NCBI GenBank assembly: GCA_013205245.1
Contig: JABMNH010000062.1
Span: forward strand, 1 to 64,000
Source: Flavobacteriales bacterium
GTDB taxonomy: Bacteria; Bacteroidota; Bacteroidia; Flavobacteriales; Flavobacteriaceae
DNA: 64,000 nt
Direction: 5' to 3'
This document shows positions 45,155 through 53,516 of the stretch, piece by piece. The notes under the pieces are model-generated. The model had not been told where the DNA came from, made no database searches, and was given only the letters and a program-made list of their open reading frames with translations. The position numbers were made by a program, and so were the translations under genes. Numbering within the stretch: position 1 is the first letter of the stretch; every line of letters begins with the position of its first letter.

Positions 45155-45937
45155 TTATTTTTCTACTTTTTCAAGATCTTTTTCTTTGTTAGCCGATAAA
45201 TCCATTTCATAGAATATGCTATTTCTAGGTAAATCTAATTGTATGGAATGGATGGCATCAATAGCTACAGTAGCATTTATGCCAGACAGTTGTAAAAGAT
45301 GCCCACCTTTTAGTTTATCATCGGTAATAAAATGAAAATGATAACCTGGTACATTTATACCACTGGTATAATCGGGAAACCGAAAACCAACTAAAGTGCC
45401 TTTTACATTGGTAAAGGTAAAGGTAGATTGCTTGGCAACAACAGTAACCAAAGTTGGATAAGGCTTTGTTTGTTTGGGCACAGATCTGGTTTTTATATAA
45501 TTGAATTCACCCTGAATTTTAATGGCGTAAAAAATATTTGCTGTGGGTATTTTACTGTCTAAATATTGTATGAGCCCTTTGTAATTAAGTGTGTCTCTTA
45601 ATTGGGTGCTTATATCTTTATTAAAATGCGTCACAACCGCAAAGGGTGTTTTAAGACTATCGTTTACCGGATAAGCAATACCATCAGATTTTACCTGATA
45701 AAACTGGCCATCAAAACCAAGCATTTCGCCATCTAATGTGTTAAAAGTACCGATGCCAAAATCGCCTTTTTCTTTAAGTTGTTTAAAATTTACTTCACCA
45801 TTATATAAGCCATCAAGTAAGGCGTTAATAGTACCTGTTTGGTAAAGTGCACTGTTTTTTTGTGGTGTGTTTGTACAAGAAACAAAAACCAGTGTTGCTA
45901 TAAAAGAGAGTAGATTAAGAAGGTTTTTGTTTTTCAT
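45155..45937 (-). CDS. Acetolactate decarboxylase-like lipoprotein
   Basis: Resembles alpha-acetolactate decarboxylase (AlsD/BudA), which makes acetoin. The family core is clear: GDFGIGTFNTLDGEMLGFDG, then VPGYHFHFITDDKLKGGHLL with the HxHx(n)H zinc ligands, and the C-terminal acids. It starts with a lipoprotein signal (FIATLVFVSC, Cys21), so it should be anchored in the envelope, whereas classical enzymes are cytoplasmic or secreted. Length 260. No acetolactate synthase or acetoin gene is nearby. A role in the periplasm is unclear. Confidence 0.86.
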   Translation of the reverse strand: MKNKNLLNLLSFIATLVFVSCTNTPQKNSALYQTGTINALLDGLYNGEVNFKQLKEKGDFGIGTFNTLDGEMLGFDGQFYQVKSDGIAYPVNDSLKTPFAVVTHFNKDISTQLRDTLNYKGLIQYLDSKIPTANIFYAIKIQGEFNYIKTRSVPKQTKPYPTLVTVVAKQSTFTFTNVKGTLVGFRFPDYTSGINVPGYHFHFITDDKLKGGHLLQLSGINATVAIDAIHSIQLDLPRNSIFYEMDLSANKEKDLEKVEK

Positions 45938-46034
45938 AGAAAGTTAATGTTGTTTAATTTTTATTTGGATTTGAAACATTCTATTTTACAAGAATTTAGC
46001 AATTTTTTTACCCATTAGCGGCAAATCTTTTTTG

Positions 46035-46931
46035 CTAACAACAACAAAAATATTTCAGAACCTTCTTTTGTTTCTTGGAATAAGCAATTCTACATCCATT
46101 TTCTAATCCAATTAAATAATAAAATCCGACCGCAGTTGAATCTGACTTAATATCAGTCCAAGTCTTTTTATTAGAATAATCTAAATCAAACTCTGCATCC
46201 TTGCTCAGAGCTGGAGTTAAAAAATTATCCTCTTTGAAGAATTCTGAAACTCTTTTCTTAATATATTCCTCTAATTCATTGCTGGTTGATTTATCATCAA
46301 AAATATATCCATTAATTAAATCATTTGAAGGATATCTCTCATTCAGTAATTCAGTTCCATCAGAATCGATTATTTTAAAAACCATTTCTCCTTTTAGGAT
46401 ACTTTCTCCAATTATTGAAATTGTGAATTTGTCTTTTTTATTTGGATTTGAGAATATTTTATTTACACTATTTTTAAGTAGAATGTTATTATCTAAATCC
46501 TCATTAATGGTTTTCAGAGAAATATATTGAGATTTTAAATTGTTATAATCATACTTCTGGTAAAGATTTAAACTTCCAAAAATAACTGTTAAAGAAATAG
46601 CAATTATTTTATACCAATCTATAGGCTTTATTTTTGCCTTTTTAATGAATTTAGCATATCCCATTTTTGAATCTTTTAAATCGATTCCTTTACTTGTAAG
46701 TTTAAGCCACCCACCACCACCTTTGTTTTCATTAAAAAAACCACGAGATAAACCAAATGATTCTATTGCCCTGACAAGGCTAAAGAAGAAATCTTTTTGT
46801 TCATCAGTATCAGTATTTAAATATTTCTTATGAATTAAAATATTATTAATACTAAAAAATGAAAGGTCATCTATTTCTTTAATTATTATATCAAAATATT
46901 TAATTATGTCTTTTTCGGCTATATTATTCAT
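46035..46931 (-). CDS. Uncharacterised single-pass membrane protein
   Basis: Unrecognised 298-residue protein. The first 90 residues look like a soluble, possibly winged-helix-like domain (FFSLVRAIESFGLSRGFFNENKGGGGWLKLTSKGI). One transmembrane helix follows (about 103-121, WYKIIAISLTVIFGSLNLY), then a coiled segment and a C-terminal domain that would lie outside the cytoplasm, ending in three consecutive cysteines (YFCCC). It is more AT-rich than most neighbours by eye and has no operon partner. A lineage-specific accessory gene is likely. Confidence 0.55.
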   Translation of the reverse strand: MNNIAEKDIIKYFDIIIKEIDDLSFFSINNILIHKKYLNTDTDEQKDFFFSLVRAIESFGLSRGFFNENKGGGGWLKLTSKGIDLKDSKMGYAKFIKKAKIKPIDWYKIIAISLTVIFGSLNLYQKYDYNNLKSQYISLKTINEDLDNNILLKNSVNKIFSNPNKKDKFTISIIGESILKGEMVFKIIDSDGTELLNERYPSNDLINGYIFDDKSTSNELEEYIKKRVSEFFKEDNFLTPALSKDAEFDLDYSNKKTWTDIKSDSTAVGFYYLIGLENGCRIAYSKKQKKVLKYFCCC

Positions 46932-47018
46932 ATTCTATTTTTTGCCAACTTGCTATATCCTAACAAATATAACTTTTTATCTTTTAACACTATAAGGTTT
47001 AGGAGTATAGAATTACTT

Positions 47019-47228
47019 TTAACCCAAAACCCATTTAACCCTGCCCACAATACCAGATACTAGCATTACTTTAATACCGTGCGGGTGGGTTGGTGAATTG
47101 GTTAACAGTTTTTTTACCACACCTTCGGTTAATTTGCCCGTGCGTTGGTCTTGTTTTTGAACAACTTCAACTTGTGCCCCAATTTTTATATGCTTGCGTG
47201 TCTTGCCGTCTATTTTGTTTGTTTCCAT
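47019..47228 (-). CDS. YwbE family protein
   Basis: 69-residue protein of the YwbE/DUF2196 family, a small beta-rich fold of unknown function. Recognisable segments are KIGAQVEVVQKQDQRTGKLTEGVVK and THPHGIKVMLVSGIVGRVK. Length typical. It follows the YceI gene by 15 bases and may be in the same transcript. Nothing in the sequence indicates export or catalysis. Confidence 0.85.
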   Translation of the reverse strand: METNKIDGKTRKHIKIGAQVEVVQKQDQRTGKLTEGVVKKLLTNSPTHPHGIKVMLVSGIVGRVKWVLG

Positions 47229-47243
47229 AATGTATTGCTGCTG

Positions 47244-47825
47244 TTATTGATAAAGCACATTGAATGCTACTTTTACGTCATCGCCTGTTTTTAGCATGCC
47301 CAAAAGGGCTTTAGGCCGCAGGATATTAAAATCGGTCATCTTAAGATTTTTTTCGCCTTTAATTCTAATGGTCTTATTTTCTATTGTAATTGTAAGAAGC
47401 AAGTTTATTTTCTTAGTTGTGCCAGCTACTGTTAAAAGTCCTGATGTTTCTGTTGTAAAAGTATGCGCGTTAATGGTGTATATTTTAATTATTTTTTCAA
47501 ACTGATAAGCAATTGTTTTTTGTTTTGAAACATCTAAAGCACTTTGAATCTTTTTATCCATGCCAGGTTTTTCGCCTTTAAGGCCGTCAACCGACACAAA
47601 AAATGTTAATTTGGTAATGTCAGTTAAGGTATCAGATTTTATCGTAAAAAGACCTTCGCCACTTAATGAGTTGGCATTTACATTCCAGTCGTGTAGGCTA
47701 GAAGTGCCTGTTATGTTTAGTTCGCTTTGTTCGTTATTTAATTGTAAGCTTTGCGCAAAAAGTGAAGGCATCCCCAAAAGGGAGAAAAGAAAAATTACTA
47801 AAAAACCTGATTTTACAAGACGCAT
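47244..47825 (-). CDS. YceI-like exported lipid-binding protein
   Basis: Lipocalin-like barrel protein predicted to bind isoprenoid or other hydrophobic molecules in the periplasm. Signal peptide about 1-24 (GMPSLFAQ). The domain shows SELNITGTSSLHDWNVNA (SxLHDW motif), FFVSVDGLKGEKPGMDKKI, and late repeats of TVAGTTKKINLLLTITI. Length 193. It precedes YwbE and is divergent from the isoquinoline-oxidoreductase genes, 103 bases away. Confidence 0.88.
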   Translation of the reverse strand: MRLVKSGFLVIFLFSLLGMPSLFAQSLQLNNEQSELNITGTSSLHDWNVNANSLSGEGLFTIKSDTLTDITKLTFFVSVDGLKGEKPGMDKKIQSALDVSKQKTIAYQFEKIIKIYTINAHTFTTETSGLLTVAGTTKKINLLLTITIENKTIRIKGEKNLKMTDFNILRPKALLGMLKTGDDVKVAFNVLYQ

Positions 47826-47928
47826 TGTTTTATTTTAGGAACCAACACAAATATAACATATTCTTATCCCAATTGTGTTACTGATTTTAATTTACTAAGT
47901 TTACGAAATCAATTTTAAAATTTTACAG

Positions 47929-48384
47929 ATGGTTTTAACAATTAATGATAAAGAGTACGAAATAGACGCCACTACAGATATGCCCTTGTTATGGGCTATC
48001 AGAGATTTGGTTGGACTTACAGGTACAAAATTTGGCTGTGGCAAAGGCCTTTGTGGTGCGTGTACTGTTTGGTTAGATGGTGTGCCCATTCGGTCATGCT
48101 CTACACCAGTTTTGGTGGCTATCGGTAAAAAAATTACAACCATAGAAAATTTAGAACACACCCACGCGTCTTTGCAAAAAGCTTGGGAAGCTATAAATGT
48201 GCCGCAATGTGGTTATTGCCAACCCGGACAATTAATGAGTGCAGCCGCACTTTTAAACGACAATTCAAATCCATCTGATGAAGATATAAACAACGCTATG
48301 GCTGGTAATATTTGCCGTTGCGGTACCTACCAACGTATAAAACAAGCTATTCACGTAGCCGCTAATTCTAAAACCGAAAACTAA
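47929..48384 (+). CDS. Isoquinoline 1-oxidoreductase-type [2Fe-2S] subunit
   Basis: Small iron-sulfur subunit of a molybdenum hydroxylase. The plant-ferredoxin-type cluster is [17 protein letters not shown], and the second cluster has [14 protein letters not shown] and [15 protein letters not shown]. Length 151, typical. The next subunit starts in the overlapping TAATG. Unlike XdhA there is no FAD domain, so electrons would leave via cytochrome or quinone. True substrate (isoquinoline, aldehydes, nicotinate-like) unknown. Confidence 0.93.
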   Translation: MVLTINDKEYEIDATTDMPLLWAIRDLVGLTGTKFGCGKGLCGACTVWLDGVPIRSCSTPVLVAIGKKITTIENLEHTHASLQKAWEAINVPQCGYCQPGQLMSAAALLNDNSNPSDEDINNAMAGNICRCGTYQRIKQAIHVAANSKTEN

Positions 48385-50576
48385 TGGGCACAATTCAAAA
48401 TGTAAGTCGTAGAGGATTCCTTAAAGGTATTGGTTTGGCTTCAGGCGGACTGGTAATTGCATGTAGTTTTCCCACATCTTCTTTGGCAAAAGAACTCATG
48501 GCAGACACAAGTGCTTTCAATCCCAATTTGTTTGTGCAATTGTTGCCTAATGGCGATTTGATACTCTTGGCATCAAGGTCAGAAATGGGGCAGGGCATAC
48601 GCACATCTTTAACTTCGGTCATAGCCGATGAAATGGAAGCCGATTGGGAACGTGTTATTATAAAACAAGCCACAGGCGATGCCAAATTTGGCAATCAGAA
48701 TACTGATGGATCTCGAAGTATCCGTACTTTACTAGAACCGATGCGTCAAATGGGCGCTACGGCGCGTGCAATGTTGATATCCGCGGCAGCGCAAAAATGG
48801 AACGTTCCAGAAAAGGAATGCTACGCTTTAAATCATTTTATATACCACAAACCAAGTGCAAAAAAAATAGCTTTTGGCGATTTGGTTGCCAAAGCCGCAA
48901 GCTTAGAGGTGCCAACAGATGTGCCCTTAAAAGACCCAAAAGATTTTAAATATATTGGTAAAAATTTGCCGAGCAAAGACGTTTTAGACTATGCTCAAGG
49001 CAAAGCAAAATTCGGCATGGATATCCGTTTACCCAACATGAAATTTGCTGCTATTGCCAGATGTCCCGTAACATTTGGTACGGTAAAAAGTTTTAATTCT
49101 GATGCTGCCATGCAAATTCCGGGTGTTTTAAAAGTGGTAGAAATCCCTAAAATTGACCGTCCGTTTGGACCTTTGGGTGGCGTGGCTGTTATTGCCACCA
49201 ATACTTGGGCTGCTTTTTTGGGTAAAGAAGTCCTCGAAATAGAGTGGAATTACGGTAAAAATAAAGCGTACAATAGCGATGCTTACATGAAAACCATTAC
49301 CGCGCATTCTCAAAAAGATGCTTTGGTAGTTATAGATAAAGGCAGTGTGAGTGATGCTTTCGCTCAAGCGGATAAGGTGATAGAAAGCACCTATCAATTA
49401 CCACATTTGGTGCATGCGCCTATGGAAGTGCCTAATGCTACGGCAGATTTTAACGGCACTAAATGCACTATTTATGCGCCATTGCAAGATCCGCAAACGG
49501 CCAGAAAAGAAGTGGCTGTGAATCTTGGATTAAAAGAAGCAAATGTAACGGTTAAGGTTACTTTTCTTGGCGGTGGATTTGGACGTAAATCTAAACCCGA
49601 TTTTGCCGTAGAAGCTGCCATATTATCAAAAGCTGTGAGCAATCCTGTTCAGGTAGTTTGGACCCGCGAAGATGATATACAACACAGTTATTACCATTCG
49701 GTTAGTGCACAGTATTTAAAAGGTGCAGTCGATGCCAAAGGCAATGTGACTGGTTGGTTACACCGATCTACGTTTCCAAGTATAGCCTCAACTTTTATAA
49801 AAGGAAAAGATCACGGTATGTCTGGAGAGTTTGATATGGGCTTGATAAACACACCCTATGATATTGAAAATTTCCGTTGTGAAAACGGTCAAGCCGAAGC
49901 GCATGTACGTATTGGCTGGTTGCGCTCGGTAAGTAATATTTTTCATGCTTTTGCCAGCAATGTTTTTGCCGATGAATTGGCGGTTGCTGCTAAAAAGGAT
50001 GCTTTAGCTTTTAGACTAAAAATGATTGGTGCTGACCGTGTTATCGCATCAAATTCGCCTTATAAAATTGATACCAAACGTTTGAAAAACGTGCTGAATA
50101 TTGCTGCTAAAAATGCTGGATGGGGCAGAAGCTTACCAAAAAACCATGGTATGGGCTTGGCTGTGCATTATAGTTTTTATACTTATGTGGCTTCGGTTGT
50201 AGAAGTGTCGGTTATTGATGGTAAATTAAAAGTGCACAACATTCACACGGCTTTAGATTGCGGACGCGTGGTAAATACCAACACCGTTTTATCGCAATTT
50301 GAAGGCGCAGCCGTATTCGGGTTATCACTAAGTTATTATGGCAAAATTACCGCCAAAGATGGCGCTATTGAGCAGGATAATTTTGATACTTACAAGATGT
50401 TGCGCATGCCAGATGTGCCAAAAATAAATGTAGAAATTGTTGAAAGTGATGCCGTTTCAACTGGCGTTGGCGAACCGGGCGTACCTGTTATTGGACCAGC
50501 TTTAATAAATGCCATTTATAATGCAACGGGAAAACGTTATCGCAGTTTGCCATTATCTGATTTTGATTTGGTTTAA
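48384..50576 (+). CDS. Isoquinoline 1-oxidoreductase-type molybdopterin subunit, Tat-exported
   Basis: Catalytic subunit of a periplasmic molybdenum hydroxylase (IorB/AldH-like). A twin-arginine signal VSRRGFLKGIGLASGG opens it, with a following VIAC that could be a lipobox. The Mo-cofactor motifs are SEMGQGIRTSLTSVIADEM, VTFLGGGFGRKSKPDFAVE, and the glutamate-bearing STGVGEPGVPVIGPAL. Length 730, normal. Coupled to the [2Fe-2S] gene and followed by a MobA-like gene after 10 bases, a sensible cofactor partner. Confidence 0.93.
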   Translation: MGTIQNVSRRGFLKGIGLASGGLVIACSFPTSSLAKELMADTSAFNPNLFVQLLPNGDLILLASRSEMGQGIRTSLTSVIADEMEADWERVIIKQATGDAKFGNQNTDGSRSIRTLLEPMRQMGATARAMLISAAAQKWNVPEKECYALNHFIYHKPSAKKIAFGDLVAKAASLEVPTDVPLKDPKDFKYIGKNLPSKDVLDYAQGKAKFGMDIRLPNMKFAAIARCPVTFGTVKSFNSDAAMQIPGVLKVVEIPKIDRPFGPLGGVAVIATNTWAAFLGKEVLEIEWNYGKNKAYNSDAYMKTITAHSQKDALVVIDKGSVSDAFAQADKVIESTYQLPHLVHAPMEVPNATADFNGTKCTIYAPLQDPQTARKEVAVNLGLKEANVTVKVTFLGGGFGRKSKPDFAVEAAILSKAVSNPVQVVWTREDDIQHSYYHSVSAQYLKGAVDAKGNVTGWLHRSTFPSIASTFIKGKDHGMSGEFDMGLINTPYDIENFRCENGQAEAHVRIGWLRSVSNIFHAFASNVFADELAVAAKKDALAFRLKMIGADRVIASNSPYKIDTKRLKNVLNIAAKNAGWGRSLPKNHGMGLAVHYSFYTYVASVVEVSVIDGKLKVHNIHTALDCGRVVNTNTVLSQFEGAAVFGLSLSYYGKITAKDGAIEQDNFDTYKMLRMPDVPKINVEIVESDAVSTGVGEPGVPVIGPALINAIYNATGKRYRSLPLSDFDLV

Positions 50577-50586
50577 ACCTAAGTAA

Positions 50587-51219
50587 ATGATCTTAAATAA
50601 GTGTGTGGCTGTTATTCTTGCTGGCGGAAAATCGTCTAGAATGGGGCAGCCAAAAGGACTTTTAGATTTTTATGGAACTTTCTGGTTATTAGAACAACTC
50701 AAACGTTTAAAACTGGGCGGTATTAACACTGTTTATATTGGCTTGGGTTATGATTATAAAGATTACTTTAAAGCCATCCCGTTTTTAGCGGAAGCCCAAA
50801 ATGGTTCAACAAATTGGGAAGAATTATCCATTAGCGTTGTGCTAAATCAGACCCCAGAATTGGGCTCTTTTTCAACCTTAAAAAATGTGTTGCAGGTAAT
50901 TCCTAAGAATAAAGATGTTTTGATAGTGCCTATAGATGTGCCTGTTTTAAATAAAACAGCGCTTCAGAATTTACTAAAACAGGAGGGATCAATTATCAAA
51001 CCTCAATGTCAAGGAAAAACAGGACATCCCATAATTTTAAGAAAAGACGTGGTTGCCAAATTATTGTGTGAACCATCTCCAACAAGGTTAGATAATTATA
51101 TAAGTAATATGCCGAATACAATACTATCTCCTTGTGATGATTCTCAAATAACAGTTAACATAAACACGCCATCTGTTTGGGAGTCTTATAAAACTGCCTA
51201 TTCGTATAAAACTATATAA
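50587..51219 (+). CDS. MobA/MocA-like nucleotidyltransferase
   Basis: Predicted to attach GMP or CMP to molybdopterin, finishing the cofactor for the preceding enzyme. The signature LAGGKSSRMGQPKGLLDF (about 12-29) contains the GxGRSxRxG-like nucleotide loop and the catalytic lysine. DVLIVPIDVPVLNK carries the metal-binding aspartate and GKTGHPIILRKDV is typical of MocA-like enzymes. Length 210. Whether it makes the MCD form (MocA, expected for hydroxylases) or MGD is not decidable. Ends at a terminator. Confidence 0.85.
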   Translation: MILNKCVAVILAGGKSSRMGQPKGLLDFYGTFWLLEQLKRLKLGGINTVYIGLGYDYKDYFKAIPFLAEAQNGSTNWEELSISVVLNQTPELGSFSTLKNVLQVIPKNKDVLIVPIDVPVLNKTALQNLLKQEGSIIKPQCQGKTGHPIILRKDVVAKLLCEPSPTRLDNYISNMPNTILSPCDDSQITVNINTPSVWESYKTAYSYKTI

Positions 51220-51221
51220 AC

Positions 51222-51258
51222 AAAAAAATCCGAAGCCCCCTGCTTCAGATTTTTTTTG
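51222..51258. terminator. Bidirectional terminator after the MobA-like gene
   Basis: AAAAAATC-C-GAAGC (51223-51236) pairs with GCTTC-A-GATTTTTT (51242-51255), one C/A mismatch and a short C-rich loop, flanked by A and T tracts. It lies 3 bases after the plus-strand gene and 76 from the minus-strand DUF4468 gene's stop. Confidence 0.85.
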
Positions 51259-51333
51259 ATGCATTTAAGCATCTATATAAACATCTTAAGTATCTACGTT
51301 TTTAGAGTATTAGCGTTTATTTTGAATGGTTTT

Positions 51334-51858
51334 TTACCAATCTTCACCATTATCAATGCCCATTATATGATTGTATAATGATGTTGTTTTTTCGTTTAAT
51401 TTTTCTTCGATACCAGATACAGCACCATCATAATTGTATTTAACACTGCCATCAAATTTTTTGAATAAATCTTTATAAGTAGTTGTTAAACGTGTCCCAT
51501 TTTTTTCAAAGTTACCAAGATTGTAAGATATTTTGTAACGACCATCTTTAAATTCAATTTTTAAAGTGTATTCCATGTCATAATTATTGTCAGTACCAAT
51601 TCTGTTTGAAACCCATACTTTAGGTTCTATAACTTTAAGACTTAACTCTTTGTTTTCTAAATTGGCAACAATCATATCATCTGGATTGTCATAATTTGCT
51701 TCTATCCATTCAATGGTTTTGGCATAAATGTTAGAAGCTGGAATCATGTTAGCATTAACGATAACTGGTTCTATTCCTTTAGGAGTAAGTTCTAATTTTG
51801 GCACTTGACTAAATGCTACTGAACTTGTAAGAAGGGCAATAAGGATTAAATTTTTCAT
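51334..51858 (-). CDS. Exported DUF4468-like protein
   Basis: Secreted protein of a Bacteroidota family of unknown function with a predicted TBP-like fold. Signal peptide about 1-17 (SSVAFSQ). Recognisable region: YAKTIEWIEANYDNPDDMIVANLENKELSLKV, then YTLKIEFKDGRYKISYNLGNFEKNG. Length 174, normal. Single gene with an intergenic region upstream carrying a short tandem repeat. Role unknown; family members are often in envelope-related contexts. Confidence 0.75.
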   Translation of the reverse strand: MKNLILIALLTSSVAFSQVPKLELTPKGIEPVIVNANMIPASNIYAKTIEWIEANYDNPDDMIVANLENKELSLKVIEPKVWVSNRIGTDNNYDMEYTLKIEFKDGRYKISYNLGNFEKNGTRLTTTYKDLFKKFDGSVKYNYDGAVSGIEEKLNEKTTSLYNHIMGIDNGEDW

Positions 51859-51960
51859 AACTTAAGATTTTAATGATTAATACTTTTTTGTTTTACTTTT
51901 AATAACACTACAAATGTGCGGGTATAAGAAAAGTACTGCAACCGTAAAAATGGGTAAATT

Positions 51961-51980
51961 GTAAATTACCGTAAATTACC
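51961..51980. repeat. Perfect 10-base tandem repeat upstream of the DUF4468 gene
   Basis: GTAAATTACC occurs twice head-to-tail, preceded by GGGTAAATT at 51952-51960. It lies 103 bases before the DUF4468 start. It could be a regulator site; the 259-base intergenic region 51859-52117 shows nothing else beyond AT-rich sequence. Confidence 0.5.
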
Positions 51981-52117
51981 AACTGGTATATCTGCAAAAG
52001 AAAGAAAAACAATTTCTAAATATCGAAACGTATATTTAGAAAATATAACAATAAAAAACTTCCAAATATTATTAAAAAAAATATTGGGAGTTATAGAAGA
52101 TTAAAAAAAAGACTTAT

Positions 52118-52711
52118 TTAATAATTACGCCTGCCTTGACCTTGACCCTGTCCACGTCTTTGTTGCATTTGAGGTTGCCCACTCTGACTAGGTGTTTTAG
52201 GTCTTAGTTTACTTTTTTGATATTTTAACCATTTGTCATACTGTTTCTCGGAAAGTGTTTTTTTAAGCGTGGCATCTAAAAGGATGTTTTGCGCTGTGAT
52301 TTTTTTACGAAGAGGTGCTAACATCTCTTTTACCCTAACCTGCGCTTCTTGCAGAATAAAACGATCACCACTTTGTTGGGCTTCTTTTGTTTTTTTCTCC
52401 CAATAGATTTTAGCAAAGGTTAAAGATTCAGAATCAAAAGCTTTTATTTCTGTCATTTTATCGTTAAAGTCTTCAAAAGCCAAACTAACTTGTGCCTTTT
52501 TTCCTTTATCTTTTAATTTAATTTTTTTAGTAATTTCCTCGGTATCATAAAAAACAATTTGCGTCATTTTTTCTGGACTAAATCGAGAGTCTTCAGATTT
52601 ATTCTCTTGTGGGTGGTTTTGACCATTACCTTTACTTTGGCCTTGAGAGAATAGATGTGTATTAAAAAGGATGACAACAATGACTAAAATATAAGTTCTA
52701 TAGCTTTTCAT
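52118..52711 (-). CDS. Exported LTxxQ/Spy-like helical protein
   Basis: Secreted basic protein, signal peptide about 1-22 (NTHLFSQ). The middle is a helical region (SPEKMTQIVFYDTEEITKKIKL, then EMLAPLRKKITAQN) ending LSEKQYDKWLKYQKSKLRP, reminiscent of Spy/CpxP-type periplasmic chaperones. The tail is low-complexity Gln/Gly/Arg (QQRRGQGQGQGRRNY). Length 197. It is 88 bases downstream of the LytTR regulator on the same strand, so it may be a target or stress-sensing partner of that system. Function inferred weakly. Confidence 0.6.
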   Translation of the reverse strand: MKSYRTYILVIVVILFNTHLFSQGQSKGNGQNHPQENKSEDSRFSPEKMTQIVFYDTEEITKKIKLKDKGKKAQVSLAFEDFNDKMTEIKAFDSESLTFAKIYWEKKTKEAQQSGDRFILQEAQVRVKEMLAPLRKKITAQNILLDATLKKTLSEKQYDKWLKYQKSKLRPKTPSQSGQPQMQQRRGQGQGQGRRNY

Positions 52712-52799
52712 GTTTTGATGTAAGTTTTTGACAAAATTATTGATTAAAACAAAGATACTACTTAAAGAACAAATGTCTTAACATAAGTTTAACGGGGCG

Positions 52800-53516
52800 C
52801 TAATACTTTTCGAGTTTTTTCAAAACGGACTCTTTATATGTTCTGCTTATTGGCAAGGCTATATTTTCAATTTCAACAAATTCATTGGTGTATGATTTTA
52901 CAAATGCAATAGCAATGATATACGATCTGTGAATTCTTAAAAATGAAATGGTTGGCAACTTGGCCTCGATATTAGTAATGGTTTCTCTGGTGATGATAAT
53001 TTTGTCTTTGGTATAAATTTTAATATAATCGCTTAGACTTTCTATATATAGGATATCAGCAAAATTAATCTTCAGCATTTTTCTATCAGACCTAACAAAA
53101 ATAAAATCACTTTTTTCTTGAATTATTTCTGATGCTGATACAGGAGTTACAGGCATACTTCCTTCTAAAAATTTGTGTACTGCTTGTAGTAAACGTTCAA
53201 AAGAAATGGGTTTTAATAAATAATCTACAGCTTGCAAATCAAATCCGTCAACAGCATAGTCGCGATAAGCAGTTGTAAATATGACTTTTATATTTTTATT
53301 GATGGTTTTAGCAAATGATAAACCCGAAATCTCAGGCATATTAATATCTAAAAAAATTAAATCAATATTGTTTGAATTGAGTATGTTAAAAGCTTCAATG
53401 GCATTTTTACAAGATGCAACAACAGTTACGGCATCTATTTTTTGCAAATGATTTTCTAAAATTTCACGTGCAATAGGTTCGTCATCAACAATAAGACATT
53501 GAATAAATTTAGCCAT
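52800..53516 (-). CDS. LytTR-family response regulator
   Basis: Two-domain regulator. The receiver has CLIVDDEPIAREILENHL, the phospho-acceptor in IFLDINMPEISGL (Asp around 57) and the TTAYRDYAVDGFDLQAVDYLLKPI switch region. The LytTR DNA-binding domain (about 130-238) shows FIFVRSDRKMLKINFADILYIES and FLRIHRSYIIAIAFV. Length 238. Starts 8 bases inside the end of the kinase gene, a standard pair. Targets unknown; the adjacent secreted protein is a candidate. Confidence 0.95.
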   Translation of the reverse strand: MAKFIQCLIVDDEPIAREILENHLQKIDAVTVVASCKNAIEAFNILNSNNIDLIFLDINMPEISGLSFAKTINKNIKVIFTTAYRDYAVDGFDLQAVDYLLKPISFERLLQAVHKFLEGSMPVTPVSASEIIQEKSDFIFVRSDRKMLKINFADILYIESLSDYIKIYTKDKIIITRETITNIEAKLPTISFLRIHRSYIIAIAFVKSYTNEFVEIENIALPISRTYKESVLKKLEKY

